A DNA stretch of 64,000 bases from JAOABP01 sp964590395 (GCA_964590395.1 CAZPVT010000032.1:1-64000), one strand, 5' to 3'. Shown: positions 8,186 through 17,116, numbered from the stretch's first letter. The notes: generated by a model not told the origin, from the sequence alone. A program made the numbers and translations.

Positions 8186-8503
8186 ATGCGCGGTCCTTAT
8201 CTACTCAGGCCGTTACAGATTGACCTCTCTGTCCCGGATAAGGTCGGCGGAATATTTTGCTTGGCAAATAACCCAAAGCAGATTAAAATTGTCGCCCGGG
8301 CGGAAAAGAATCTACGAGAGGCAATCAAAGCCTACTGGAAGGAATATGAATTTTTTTGGTATGAACCAGCACTCTCCCCGCGCGAAGCCTTTATCAATCA
8401 GTGCTACGCCTACCATCGCTTCTGTCAGAACAGCACATTTGAACAGGAGCATCCCAAACCACCGGATAAAGTGGCTGTGAAATGTCCGGTCTGCGGTACC
8501 TGA
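8186..8503 (+). CDS. Degenerate GIY-YIG-like small protein
   Basis: This 105-residue protein has a strong Shine-Dalgarno site (AAGGAGGTG just before ATG 8186). GGIFCL (residues 21-26) followed by IVARAEKNLREAI (35-47) resembles the start of GIY-YIG nuclease-fold proteins that read GVYCL, then YVGRSD, then LR. SPREAFINQCYAYH (64-77) matches the later SPKAAFEKECELYH block, and a C-terminal CPVC pair remains. The second signature tyrosine is missing and the usual Glu in the later block is Gln, so nuclease activity is doubtful. The family call rests on remembered patterns and is tentative. Confidence 0.6.
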   Translation: MRGPYLLRPLQIDLSVPDKVGGIFCLANNPKQIKIVARAEKNLREAIKAYWKEYEFFWYEPALSPREAFINQCYAYHRFCQNSTFEQEHPKPPDKVAVKCPVCGT

Positions 8504-8534
8504 TTAAACTGTAACCGGATTAACCAACTCTTAC

Positions 8535-11303
8535 CTATTCGGGAGGTAAGTAAAAATTATCACGGTTTGTGAAAGTGCGGATACTGGCTAATAGGTCTGA
8601 TTGAATAGAAAAATAGACTTGCGGATTTCGGATACGGTTGTGCCCAACCGCAATCCCCACGGTCAAACTGCCAGGCAAATAATGGGCAATTAACACATCC
8701 AATCGTACCTCCATACCAGTACCAATGCGATAGCCACTTAATCCTTGAAAAAAATTTTGGGTGTGTGCTGCGGCATCACAGAAAAAAGCGGTGTTTAGAT
8801 TTTGGATAAAAATTGGCAGAGTTCCCCATCCCCGCTCTAGCCAGACAATCGGTATTCTAAACAGAATACCCGCACCGATAACATTGGCAGTGGTAATTGT
8901 CGAATCACCATATCCCCGTACTCTAAAAATGGTTGATTGGTCAGTGATAGTAAAGGCAGAGAATCGCCCGGTATCACCAAATGAAGTTCCGATAGCCAAC
9001 CGCGACCCCAAACTCCAATTTGCCGGCGGCATACCGATGTACTCATTCCAGTAACCTGCAACCCTCAGAAGGTCATAACCGAAGGAAAAAGACCTGCCCC
9101 GAAGATCAAAAAGTATACCCAAGTTTCTCCCCTGAACCGGCGCTACACCGAATCGAAATTTGCGGGCGTTATTAAAATGATAGGAACCGTCTATAATCCA
9201 CCGGAAACAATTCCCAACAACCAACCTACTACCTAAGCCTAACGTTTGACTGTATTTAACACGGTAATAGGGTAATTGAACACCAATCCTAACGTTTTGC
9301 CGATCTGGCATCAAAAGGGCAGTTAAATTCCAAAAGGGGCGATATCGATGAAACTCATAAACAAAGTTTAAGAAGGGCTTTTCCTCATCTAACCTGATTC
9401 CCGCTACCGCCCAATAACGATGAAACCGTAAGACATCCCAGCCGAGGGTAAATATGCCAACCTCAAAATCCCGGTCAACCACCAACCAAGGTAACCAGAA
9501 TTTGGGTAACACTGTAGGGAATGGGCTGTAATAGTAGAGCTGAAAAGGCGCCGGATTAAGAAATTTATATTCCAGATGGGGAAACTCATCGACAAACCCA
9601 TCCGCACGGCACCAATCTTTCGGATTAATCTTTGCGATGTTTACATCATAACCATCTGAACCAAGCGCAATTAAGGCGAGTCGATCATTATCCGGAGAAA
9701 CCGCAGGTTCCAAAAGACCGAACTCTGAATTTGTACAACGATAAGTCTCATTATTTTCAATGTCATAGGCGTAAATGTTGTAAACCATACCACAATCTGA
9801 GGCAAAAAACAATAGCCTGCCATCTCGTGACCAGCAAGGGTTTATATCATTTGCCCGGTCCTGGGTGATAGGAAAAGACCACCCGGTTTTAAAATCTATT
9901 ACCTCCAGATCAGCACACCCCCCTTCCCGCCACACACCAACAGCAATTAGCTTTCCCCCGGGTGAGAATCTAGGATGATAATAGTAGCCATCTTCAATCT
10001 CTGATAAAACCTGTTTTTCTCCGGTGGGGTAGTTGATAATCATCAGCCTACTTTTACCATTGCTATTGCTTACGTAAACAAGCAAAGAGTCGTTGGGTGA
10101 AAAGTCCGGATCATAGGCCCGCTCATCATAGGTCAAACGCCTTAAACTGCCGGCATTAAGATCCAGTATAAAAATATCCCCCTGTTCGTATTGTAAACCC
10201 TTGCTAACCAATTCGGAAAAAGCAAGATACCTACTATTCCGACTTACACTCATATTTCCGAAAACTGCTCCCCGATGGACGATTCGCCTCCTCATCGTTG
10301 TCAGATTTACCGCTTTTATCGAACGCTGCTCCCGATCGTTGGCTGAGATGTAATAAATTTCTGCACCGTTAACTGACCAGACTGGTGATGATGTATAAAA
10401 ACCTTCGTAAGTTATCCTTTGGAAATTACTCATTCCTTCTTGCGGTATCAACTTACGAATTGAATCAGCCTGTTTTTTCAACTCCTCCTGCCACTCTTGC
10501 CACAGTCTGTTAAAACTACGTCCAAAACTACGTTTTGCCGCGATGTTCTCAAAAAACGGCACCTGACGAGAATTTTTGCAATTAAACACCTCCCAGATAG
10601 AATCACCATACCGATTAGCAACAAACTCAATTAATTTACCACCGTATAGATAGGGAGCTAGACCACCCGGATAGCGCTGAAGTCCGTAGTGATTACAACG
10701 GTCAATAGTTAAAATTCTCTGGTTATGGAGGGCGGTTTTGAGACGAGCCTGCCATTCTGCACTGCGCAATCTGCCGAAACTACTGAACCTGGTTTCATTG
10801 TAAACCGCATAACCTTCCAATAACCAGGCGGGCAGGTGGCTATTGGGTAAGATAATCCTGCCGAAAATTGATCTCAATAAAAGGGGGAAACCCCGACACT
10901 GGTCTATCTGGCATATATGGGAAAACTCATGAAGTATCAGTGTTCGCAACCAGTCATCGTCATTTATCCGTGACGCTCCGGAGATATGGGGCATCAGAGC
11001 GATCGTATTATCCGGAAATGGTGTGGCATAACCATTATAATAGTCATAATAGTCAGCAACGACGATCTGAACCTTACCAGCAGGCACCACAACCGAGTTC
11101 GCCTTTAATAGCATCCTTACATCCTCTGCCAGTAAGGCAATTTTCTTAATATACTCCAACCGTTCTCGTTGCAGAACCTCTCTTTCAGGAAAATGGATTG
11201 AGAAATTTTCGGTTTCTAATGTAAACCAGTTAAACCCGGGTTCAAAATCAATTCCGGGGGGCGATATCGCTATTACCGCTAAAACAGAAACCAGAATATT
11301 CAC
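8535..11303 (-). CDS. Secreted metalloprotease - TolB-like propeller - outer-membrane barrel fusion
   Basis: The product is 922 residues. A short signal peptide (about residues 1-14) is followed by a peptidase-MA-like domain with HEFSH at 125-129 and LLEGYAVYNE around 161-170, the HExxH plus downstream Glu of a gluzincin. About residues 285-570 contain repeated TolB/PD40 blades (SPVWSVNGAEIYYIS, DFSPNDSLLVYVS, RFSPGGKLIAVG). The C-terminal 330 residues are rich in alternating aromatic and polar strands, as in surface-antigen-type barrels, ending in an aromatic-containing strand. It is probably anchored in the outer membrane with protease and propeller in the periplasm or outside. It overlaps truD by 4 nt. 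Confidence 0.8.
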   Translation of the reverse strand: MNILVSVLAVIAISPPGIDFEPGFNWFTLETENFSIHFPEREVLQRERLEYIKKIALLAEDVRMLLKANSVVVPAGKVQIVVADYYDYYNGYATPFPDNTIALMPHISGASRINDDDWLRTLILHEFSHICQIDQCRGFPLLLRSIFGRIILPNSHLPAWLLEGYAVYNETRFSSFGRLRSAEWQARLKTALHNQRILTIDRCNHYGLQRYPGGLAPYLYGGKLIEFVANRYGDSIWEVFNCKNSRQVPFFENIAAKRSFGRSFNRLWQEWQEELKKQADSIRKLIPQEGMSNFQRITYEGFYTSSPVWSVNGAEIYYISANDREQRSIKAVNLTTMRRRIVHRGAVFGNMSVSRNSRYLAFSELVSKGLQYEQGDIFILDLNAGSLRRLTYDERAYDPDFSPNDSLLVYVSNSNGKSRLMIINYPTGEKQVLSEIEDGYYYHPRFSPGGKLIAVGVWREGGCADLEVIDFKTGWSFPITQDRANDINPCWSRDGRLLFFASDCGMVYNIYAYDIENNETYRCTNSEFGLLEPAVSPDNDRLALIALGSDGYDVNIAKINPKDWCRADGFVDEFPHLEYKFLNPAPFQLYYYSPFPTVLPKFWLPWLVVDRDFEVGIFTLGWDVLRFHRYWAVAGIRLDEEKPFLNFVYEFHRYRPFWNLTALLMPDRQNVRIGVQLPYYRVKYSQTLGLGSRLVVGNCFRWIIDGSYHFNNARKFRFGVAPVQGRNLGILFDLRGRSFSFGYDLLRVAGYWNEYIGMPPANWSLGSRLAIGTSFGDTGRFSAFTITDQSTIFRVRGYGDSTITTANVIGAGILFRIPIVWLERGWGTLPIFIQNLNTAFFCDAAAHTQNFFQGLSGYRIGTGMEVRLDVLIAHYLPGSLTVGIAVGHNRIRNPQVYFSIQSDLLASIRTFTNRDNFYLPPE

Positions 11304-12454
11304 TTAACTTTCAAACGTTTGAGAAGCACTGTTGCATAACTACCTGCCGGCAGGATAAAAATAAGTTTAAGTTTATACTTGCCAGGATAAAGATCGTCTG
11401 GCTCCACATTCTCCATCTTCATCTGCTGAGGCTGAAATATTGCCCGTCGCAGGAAGGGTTTAAAAAATAGCCCTTTAATTCGGAACTTTAGTTTCAAATC
11501 CTTCAACTCCATCCCTTGATTTTCCATTACCACCTGCATTGCCCTTGCCACCCTTTCACTGGTAAATTCGGCTTTAGGAGACGGAGCCGGTATCGTAAGT
11601 TCCTTTAGAAAATACCAGTCCTTTTTTGTAAGATCCCGATAAAATACCATCCGGCCTAAATGGTAATTAATCTGATAATCGGTTAAATCAAGATCAATCA
11701 GTAACTGACGCAAAGTTTCGTTCCAAAGCCAGGATTGATAGGCGTTGATAAAAAGCTCCAAGAAAACTTTGGGCAACAACCTGATCGCACCCTCGAAGTC
11801 CTTGGGCTGGACAACCAGATGTTTTATCGCTGCTCTCCCCTCGAAAGGCACAAAATCAAGACATTTTTGCCAATCGCCCCAGTTTGCCAACAGAGCCCGC
11901 TTCCTTTCCTTGACCCGTGAGTTATCACCCGGTCCGGGTGTGGCAAGAAACAGTTTCAAGGCACCGTTATAATGACCATCAATTAATTTACGGGCGATAA
12001 AACCCTGACGGTGTCTCGCCGAGCCGAAACGTTGCTCATCGTAATAATTGGCAATCCCAAAACCTTCGATTTCTGATAGACTCCGTTTAATCACCACTAC
12101 TTCCTGAGGCCCAAGGTTACGAAGTGTTATTTCAAACTTATTACCCAATAATAACGCGTGGGTAATCGGCTGATCCGCCATACCGATTAATGTCAAAGAA
12201 TAATTAGCCGCTTGAATTTTCTCTGGACCTCTACCTAGAAGCGATAGATATTGCACTGAATGAGAATAACGGTCTTTTAGCCCAGCACGGGAGAAACCAC
12301 GCAGGTGATACCGGGTTTGAACCTGTCGAATAACATCCAACGTATTCCAAAGACGCTTCTCTAAGCGGTATATTGAGTATGGACCCCGTCTTTTAATTTT
12401 AAGTTTGATTATCTCCTCTACCCTGAAATCTTCGGGCCGACATTTTATCTTCAT
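11300..12454 (-). CDS. truD: tRNA pseudouridine(13) synthase TruD
   Basis: The product is 384 residues. The N-terminal PEDFRVEE, the catalytic block AGLKDRYSHSVQ (nucleophile Asp about residue 61) and NYYDEQRFGS (about residue 137) are TruD signatures. The insertion domain follows, with AYQSWLWNETL near residue 240. It isomerises U13 in tRNA. The start overlaps the stop of the Gdt1-like gene by 4 nt and its own stop overlaps the next gene by 4 nt, so it belongs to the fabD operon. Confidence 0.92.
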   Translation of the reverse strand: MKIKCRPEDFRVEEIIKLKIKRRGPYSIYRLEKRLWNTLDVIRQVQTRYHLRGFSRAGLKDRYSHSVQYLSLLGRGPEKIQAANYSLTLIGMADQPITHALLLGNKFEITLRNLGPQEVVVIKRSLSEIEGFGIANYYDEQRFGSARHRQGFIARKLIDGHYNGALKLFLATPGPGDNSRVKERKRALLANWGDWQKCLDFVPFEGRAAIKHLVVQPKDFEGAIRLLPKVFLELFINAYQSWLWNETLRQLLIDLDLTDYQINYHLGRMVFYRDLTKKDWYFLKELTIPAPSPKAEFTSERVARAMQVVMENQGMELKDLKLKFRIKGLFFKPFLRRAIFQPQQMKMENVEPDDLYPGKYKLKLIFILPAGSYATVLLKRLKVK

Positions 12455-12729
12455 CTGTAGAGGTTCCTAAAAATAAGCACCCCGCCTATAACCAAGAATA
12501 ATATTCCAGCCGAAAATTGTACCCAACGAACCGGCAGGAACCTACTTAAACCTGCACCGCAAATTGACGCTAAAAATGAAGTAAGAACCAACGCCAGGGC
12601 GCTACCCAGAAAGACTGGCAAAAATGATCGAAAGCCACAAGCAAAGGAAAGTGTTGCCAGCTGTGTCTTATCACCCAGCTCCGCCAAAAAGACACTGAAA
12701 AACGTAATCATAAAAGCTCGCCACTCCAT
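12451..12729 (-). CDS. Half-size TMEM165/Gdt1 (UPF0016) family transporter
   Basis: The product is 92 residues from ATG 12729, which follows the fabD stop by 4 nt and has GGAG/GAGG upstream; a TTG at 12750 would overlap fabD. It has three hydrophobic helices and one copy of the family signature ELGDKTQ at about residue 18. Most members carry two such repeats; this protein has one and so would act as a homodimer or with another half. Family members transport Mn2+, Ca2+ or protons. The substrate here is not known. Confidence 0.85.
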   Translation of the reverse strand: MEWRAFMITFFSVFLAELGDKTQLATLSFACGFRSFLPVFLGSALALVLTSFLASICGAGLSRFLPVRWVQFSAGILFLVIGGVLIFRNLYR

Positions 12730-12733
12730 ACCC

Positions 12734-13657
12734 TCATCTCCCTTCAACAAATGCTTGCCACTCCTCAGCCTTACCTAACTGACGGATATGAACCTCCGGA
12801 GCGATCCTTTTAACCAACCCGCTTAAAACTCTCCCCGGACCAACTTCAATGAAATATTGACAACCCGAATTTTTTGCAGTAATAACCGTCTTTATCCACT
12901 GAACCGGTGAAATCAACTGTCGCGCCAGATTTGACTTAACCTCCCCGGCAGTGGTAACCAGCATACCGGTTACATTCATCACAACCGGAACTTGAGGGGT
13001 CTTTATCTCAAACTGCTCCAGATATTCAGCAAATTCTCGGGCTGACTCGCTCAACAGTGGCGAATGGAAAGCCCCGGAAACTGGCAAAGCAACTACCTTT
13101 AACGCTCCTCGCTGTTTAGCCAGTTCCATTGCAGCCTGTACTGCTGGTGGTTCACCCGCGATCACGATCTGCTTGGGCTCATTATAATTTGCCGGAACAA
13201 CCACGCCACTCACACCGTCACAAATCTCTTCTATTATCCTCGCATCAAGTCCGATAACCGCGGCCATCATTCCTGGCCTCTTCTCACCCTCATTAAACAT
13301 CAACTCTGCCCGTCGTTTGACCAATTTCATCACGCTGATAAAATCCAGGGAGCCGGCGGCATAAAGTGCGGAATATTCACCGAGCGAATGGCCAGCAACG
13401 ATAACCGTCTTAATATTTCCCAGCATCTCAAGAACAGCAAGGGAATGGGTTAAAATCGCGGGCTGGGTATAGCGGGTCTGACGTAGAAGTTCCTCCGGCC
13501 CTTCAAAGGAAATCTTTCGGATCGACATTTCCAGCACCTCTTCAGCCCGCTCATAAACATCTCTGGCACCAGGAAACATTTCGTACAGATCTTTGCCCAT
13601 TCCTACATACTGCGAACCCTGACCGGGAAACAACAGACCAAAATTATTGTTCATCAT
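12734..13657 (-). CDS. fabD: Malonyl-CoA:ACP transacylase
   Basis: The product is 307 residues, normal for FabD. FPGQGSQYVGMG is at residues 10-21, the nucleophile motif GHSLGEYSA has Ser91, and the catalytic His is in GAFHS (about residue 199). It loads malonyl groups on acyl carrier protein for fatty-acid synthesis. No other fab gene is adjacent. A promoter at 13687-13714 and an AGGAAGG Shine-Dalgarno site precede it. It heads the operon fabD - gdt1-like - truD - protease/barrel. Confidence 0.96.
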   Translation of the reverse strand: MMNNNFGLLFPGQGSQYVGMGKDLYEMFPGARDVYERAEEVLEMSIRKISFEGPEELLRQTRYTQPAILTHSLAVLEMLGNIKTVIVAGHSLGEYSALYAAGSLDFISVMKLVKRRAELMFNEGEKRPGMMAAVIGLDARIIEEICDGVSGVVVPANYNEPKQIVIAGEPPAVQAAMELAKQRGALKVVALPVSGAFHSPLLSESAREFAEYLEQFEIKTPQVPVVMNVTGMLVTTAGEVKSNLARQLISPVQWIKTVITAKNSGCQYFIEVGPGRVLSGLVKRIAPEVHIRQLGKAEEWQAFVEGR

Positions 13658-13686
13658 TAAGCCTTCCTTTTGTTATTTACTGTGGT

Positions 13687-13714
13687 AATATACGAGACTA
13701 TCTTTATCAGTCAA
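13687..13714 (-). promoter_or_regulatory. Promoter of fabD operon
   Basis: Minus-strand TTGACT (13709-13714), 16-bp spacer, TATATT (13687-13692). The start at 13657 is 29 nt further, with AGGAAGG before it, so this transcript has a normal leader. Confidence 0.7.
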
Positions 13715-13715
13715 T

Positions 13716-14597
13716 CTAAAGAATATAGATCTCGATCTTGGAATGTTTGGGCTGTAAACCGGGTATAAAACGAGGTGCAACCTTCAAGGCATCTTTTGGT
13801 AAAACAACCCGTTTTTTTATCTCCGCCTCTATCATCCGACAACGGTCAGAGGAAAGTTTTTCCTTTTCAGTATACACATAAATTACCACCTCTTTTTTAA
13901 ACCGCTCTTTTATCAGATTGGCTATTTCATCCAAGCGACTATTAGCGTCCGCGCGTAATCCCCTACCTTCGGGTTCAAAGACCATGTCAGCAGCAATTGA
14001 CGCCACCCACCCGTTCTTCTCCTGCCACACAATAGCACTAATCCGCTGTGGCTCACAACTGATCCTCGTCTGATTACCTTGCGCATCATAGGCGTAAAAT
14101 GTGAAACTGTATGTTTCTCCGGTCATAACCGGCTCGCTATTGTCATTTCTTCCATCCCAGGTAATTACTGCCGGGGGGTGCCCTTTTTCTCGGATTCGAC
14201 GTACTGTCTCACCCAGCGAGTTAGCAATCACCAATTCCCAGGTAGCAACCCGTTTTTCAAATTTCGGCAAAAATACCAACACATCGCCATAAATAAAGCT
14301 CCGTTCCACCGGCACGCGCAAAAAAGAGGGACGGATAAATCGCTGTGGTACGGTCATAGAGTCAATTGATCTTAGGAGCGCATCATCGAAAATATAACTG
14401 TCAGAAACAAGTAGGTCATTTATCGGTGCCCAAGGATCAAACGAAGCGGGATAAAAATACTTCGGATCATTAATCTTTAACTCCGCCTCCTCGGTTATCA
14501 GTTCTTCTCCTAATGTATGCTCGGATACCGGCCTGGGGCTTTCGGTGGAATCAGGCAACTGGACAAACAGTATTGCAAAAACTAAAATTACACTCAT
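13716..14597 (-). CDS. Periplasmic FlgD/Ig-like protein with OmpA/Pal-like C-terminal domain
   Basis: The product is 293 residues with an N-terminal hydrophobic segment that may be a signal peptide or anchor. Residues about 120-180 contain ITWDGRND, then TGETYSFTFYAYD, a FlgD-type Ig-like fold. The last 95 residues (ADMVFEPEG, then RLDEIANLI, then KLSSDRCRMIEAEI) resemble an OmpA peptidoglycan-binding domain, keeping the LSxxR helix. It is the last gene of the exbB-exbD-exbD-tonB operon, so it probably plays a Pal-like part, linking the energised complex to the cell wall. The assignment is by pattern only. Confidence 0.68.
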   Translation of the reverse strand: MSVILVFAILFVQLPDSTESPRPVSEHTLGEELITEEAELKINDPKYFYPASFDPWAPINDLLVSDSYIFDDALLRSIDSMTVPQRFIRPSFLRVPVERSFIYGDVLVFLPKFEKRVATWELVIANSLGETVRRIREKGHPPAVITWDGRNDNSEPVMTGETYSFTFYAYDAQGNQTRISCEPQRISAIVWQEKNGWVASIAADMVFEPEGRGLRADANSRLDEIANLIKERFKKEVVIYVYTEKEKLSSDRCRMIEAEIKKRVVLPKDALKVAPRFIPGLQPKHSKIEIYIL

Positions 14598-14598
14598 A

Positions 14599-15522
14599 CT
14601 ATGACAACTGGAATATAAATGTTATATCGCCCCACTGTTCCTCGGGCTTTACATCAGTACCCAGCGGTGCAAACTCCCAAACTCGCACTGCCTCAACCAC
14701 CACCTGATCAAGTTCTGGGTAACCTGAACTGGATAAAACCTGCGGGATTCCCTTAACCGTTCCATTCGGTAAAACCCAGATACGAACCATAACCGTTCCA
14801 CTGATATGTTGCTCAATCGCCCATTTGGGATATTTGGGCTTGACCTTCTTGATAATACCCCGTTGTGAAATCGGTCCCGCGATTTGAAAAGTCGTCCCCT
14901 TGGCGACCGCGGTTAACACTGTTGGCTCCGAGGGAGCCGGTTGGGGCAATGGGTTAACCGGCGTTGGTTTACTTATCGGTCTGTGCTCAATTGTCAACTG
15001 GGGCTGCTCTGACTGCTGGGGTACCCCAGGTATGCCCTGTAAACCTTTGCTGCCACCGGAAACAACCCCACCCCGCGATAGAGCAATCGGCGCCTGCGCC
15101 AGTATCTCCTCAGTAGATTGGGAAGAACCTATGCCCCCGATTCTGATTACATCCATATCTCCAGCCCGGGCAACTTCATATCGGTCAAGCTCAATCCGGG
15201 CTTGGGAAGGCGGACGTTCAAGTGTAGCGCTTAAATCAATTGGTGCAACTTCTTCAGTAGCGCCCCCGGGGACGTAATCTACTGCCTTTTCCCTTTCGGC
15301 AGCCGTTCCTCCGGTACCACCGGCCGAAACTGAAGATGGGCTTATAACCTTGGCTACCTCGGGTCGATAAGTTACATCCATAAAACTTATTTCATTTAAA
15401 TTCCACTCGGGACTAACCGCGGGCTTAAGTCGCGAGATAAGCAAAATACTCCCGATATGAAGTACTACCGAAATCAGCAAAGCAATTTCAAAACTGCGAG
15501 ACCGTCGTTCCGTAACCATCAC
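14599..15522 (-). CDS. tonB: TonB/TolA-like energy transducer
   Basis: The product is 307 residues. One N-terminal transmembrane helix (about residues 12-30) contains the S-x3-H pattern (SVVLH) used by TonB to couple to ExbB/ExbD. A long Pro/Ser/Glu-rich linker follows. The C-terminal 90 residues (KPKYPKWAIEQHISGTVMVRIWV, split here as KPKYPKWA then GTVMVRIWVLPNG, then SGYPELDQ) are the TonB C-terminal domain. It spans the periplasm to outer-membrane receptors. It overlaps exbD by 4 nt. No TonB-dependent receptor is encoded in the window. Confidence 0.9.
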   Translation of the reverse strand: MMVTERRSRSFEIALLISVVLHIGSILLISRLKPAVSPEWNLNEISFMDVTYRPEVAKVISPSSVSAGGTGGTAAEREKAVDYVPGGATEEVAPIDLSATLERPPSQARIELDRYEVARAGDMDVIRIGGIGSSQSTEEILAQAPIALSRGGVVSGGSKGLQGIPGVPQQSEQPQLTIEHRPISKPTPVNPLPQPAPSEPTVLTAVAKGTTFQIAGPISQRGIIKKVKPKYPKWAIEQHISGTVMVRIWVLPNGTVKGIPQVLSSSGYPELDQVVVEAVRVWEFAPLGTDVKPEEQWGDITFIFQLS

Positions 15523-15917
15523 CCTCCCTGATTTATCTTTTTGGTTGCGCAGGCGATACGCAGTGCCCCCGCCTGTTTGACACAGGCAAGAACATCAAGA
15601 ACCGAACCGTGCAAACATTCCTTATCCGCCCGCACAACTACCAAAACATAGGGGTCCCGCGCAACTTCGCTCGCCAACCGGTCTCTCAACTCTTCCAAAT
15701 CCGCAACCGGTTGATCATTAAAGAACAACTCACCTTGAGCGGTAAGTGTTACTGTAACATCGCTTTCCGTTTTTCTTTCCGCGGTATGGGTCTGGGGAAC
15801 ATTCACCGGAGTAGCGTTGTGGGTTAAAACCAGCGGGGCAATCACCATCATAATCAACACCAGAATTAATCCCACGCAAGCCATCGGCAAAATATCAATA
15901 TTAGCACCCTCCTTCAC
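15519..15917 (-). CDS. exbD: ExbD/TolR paralogue lacking the channel aspartate
   Basis: The product is 132 residues with one N-terminal transmembrane helix and the periplasmic ExbD fold (VTVTLTAQGELFFNDQPV, then a DPYVLVVVRADK block). At the helix start, where ExbD/TolR normally read P-L-V-D-V, this protein reads PMACV, so Cys14 stands where the proton-carrying Asp is expected. The positively charged cytosolic N-terminus is also short. It overlaps both neighbours by 4 nt. I infer that it pairs with the Asp-bearing ExbD encoded just upstream. Confidence 0.88.
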   Translation of the reverse strand: MKEGANIDILPMACVGLILVLIMMVIAPLVLTHNATPVNVPQTHTAERKTESDVTVTLTAQGELFFNDQPVADLEELRDRLASEVARDPYVLVVVRADKECLHGSVLDVLACVKQAGALRIACATKKINQGG

Positions 15918-16333
15918 TGCTTCCTCCTTGTCCGCAACAGCGCCAGGTCTGCTGCACCGGACTGTTTTGCCAGATCAAGCACCTGCATAACCCGGTCGTA
16001 TTTTACCCCTTCTTCGGCGGCAACGATCACCCGTCGTTCGGCGCTCCGTTGCAAAAGTCTGGGTAAAAGTTCTCGAAGATTCTCATAAGATACCCGGGCT
16101 TCGTTTAAAAAAATCTTCCCGTCATTGGTAAGAAATATATTAGCCTTAATATCTGAACTCGGTTCGTTAGATTTTGCCCGCACAGCACCCGGTGCCGACA
16201 CAAAAATGCCAGTCTCAAAGAACAGAGGCATTGACACCATAAAAGCGATGACCAGCGAGAGCGCGACATCAACCAGGGAATTCAGAATTAAACCGGTATT
16301 ACGTCTTGGTTCAATTTTCAACCGCCGCATCAT
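15914..16333 (-). CDS. exbD: ExbD/TolR biopolymer transport protein
   Basis: The product is 139 residues. The transmembrane helix begins LNSLVDVALSLVIAF, with the conserved proton-path Asp at about residue 22. The periplasmic domain (ANIFLTNDGKIFLNEARV, then RRVIVAAEEGVKYDRVM) is a normal ExbD fold. With ExbB it forms a proton-driven motor that energises TonB. It lies 2 nt after exbB and overlaps the second exbD by 4 nt, so the two paralogues are made together. Confidence 0.92.
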   Translation of the reverse strand: MMRRLKIEPRRNTGLILNSLVDVALSLVIAFMVSMPLFFETGIFVSAPGAVRAKSNEPSSDIKANIFLTNDGKIFLNEARVSYENLRELLPRLLQRSAERRVIVAAEEGVKYDRVMQVLDLAKQSGAADLALLRTRRKQ

Positions 16334-16335
16334 CG

Positions 16336-17055
16336 CTAAAACTTCCAGGTGGTATCCTCAATTGAAACCTGATTGGCCTCATTCGGAGCAATCGAACGGG
16401 GATGCTCAGCAGCGACAACCGGCGCACCACTTTTTGCCTTATACTGTTGCAGAAGAACGAGCAACCTCTCCGTGATACTCTCTAAAGACATCGTTATGTC
16501 AACCGCCTTTTTGGAAAAGTAATTATAGAAGAAAAGCACCGGAATGCCGATAAACAAACCAAATGCCGTGGTTAAAAGTGCTTCGGCAATTCCCCTCGAG
16601 ACAACCGCCGGACCACCCGAACCGGTAGCAGCGATATTTCCAAAAGCCCCGATCAGTCCGGTTACCGTTCCTAAAAGCCCGAGCAAAGTTGCCGCATTCG
16701 CCAACGTTCCCATTCCTCCCAGCAACCGCTCATATTTTATCCGCTCCTCGAGTATCAGACTGTAGAGTAGATCGGCAATTTCTTCAGAACCTAGAGAAAT
16801 ATTGTCAAGAGCAACGGTAAACAGCCTGCCCAGCGGGTTTTTCTGAGCATGGCTCCAGTCTAATGCCCCGTTGATACCGGATTGAAAAAGAACGCGCCGT
16901 AAGTCTGCGAGACCTTTCGCCGGATTAAAACGGTTGCGGGTGAAATACCAATACCGTTCGATAATCAACCCCAACGCTACCACGGAAACAACGAGCAAAA
17001 TTACCATCACCAGACTGTTCCTAAAGACATTCAATAAACTCTGCCCCATTATCAT
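16336..17055 (-). CDS. exbB: MotA/TolQ/ExbB proton channel protein
   Basis: The product is 239 residues with three transmembrane helices, near residues 12-32, 118-145 and 155-185. The motif TLLGLLGTVTGLIGAFG and GIAEALLTTAFGLFIGIP are characteristic of the TolQ/ExbB family and carry the polar residues lining the proton path. It is preceded by AGGAGGAAA and ATG 17055. It lies 61 nt after the TPR gene stop and heads the exbB-exbD-exbD-tonB-Pal-like set. Its C-terminal 50 residues are polar and lack a known motif. Confidence 0.93.
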   Translation of the reverse strand: MIMGQSLLNVFRNSLVMVILLVVSVVALGLIIERYWYFTRNRFNPAKGLADLRRVLFQSGINGALDWSHAQKNPLGRLFTVALDNISLGSEEIADLLYSLILEERIKYERLLGGMGTLANAATLLGLLGTVTGLIGAFGNIAATGSGGPAVVSRGIAEALLTTAFGLFIGIPVLFFYNYFSKKAVDITMSLESITERLLVLLQQYKAKSGAPVVAAEHPRSIAPNEANQVSIEDTTWKF

Positions 17056-17116
17056 ATTTTCCTCCTGTTGGTCTTACTCATTTGACTAAATTCCTACACC
17101 TCAAACATCTTGATTT

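Noticed and set aside
8086..8217. ATG shortly after the 8045 promoter opening a 40-odd-codon frame
   Set aside because: It has poor codon content, overlaps the well-supported 8186 gene with its strong Shine-Dalgarno site, and shows no recognisable protein features.
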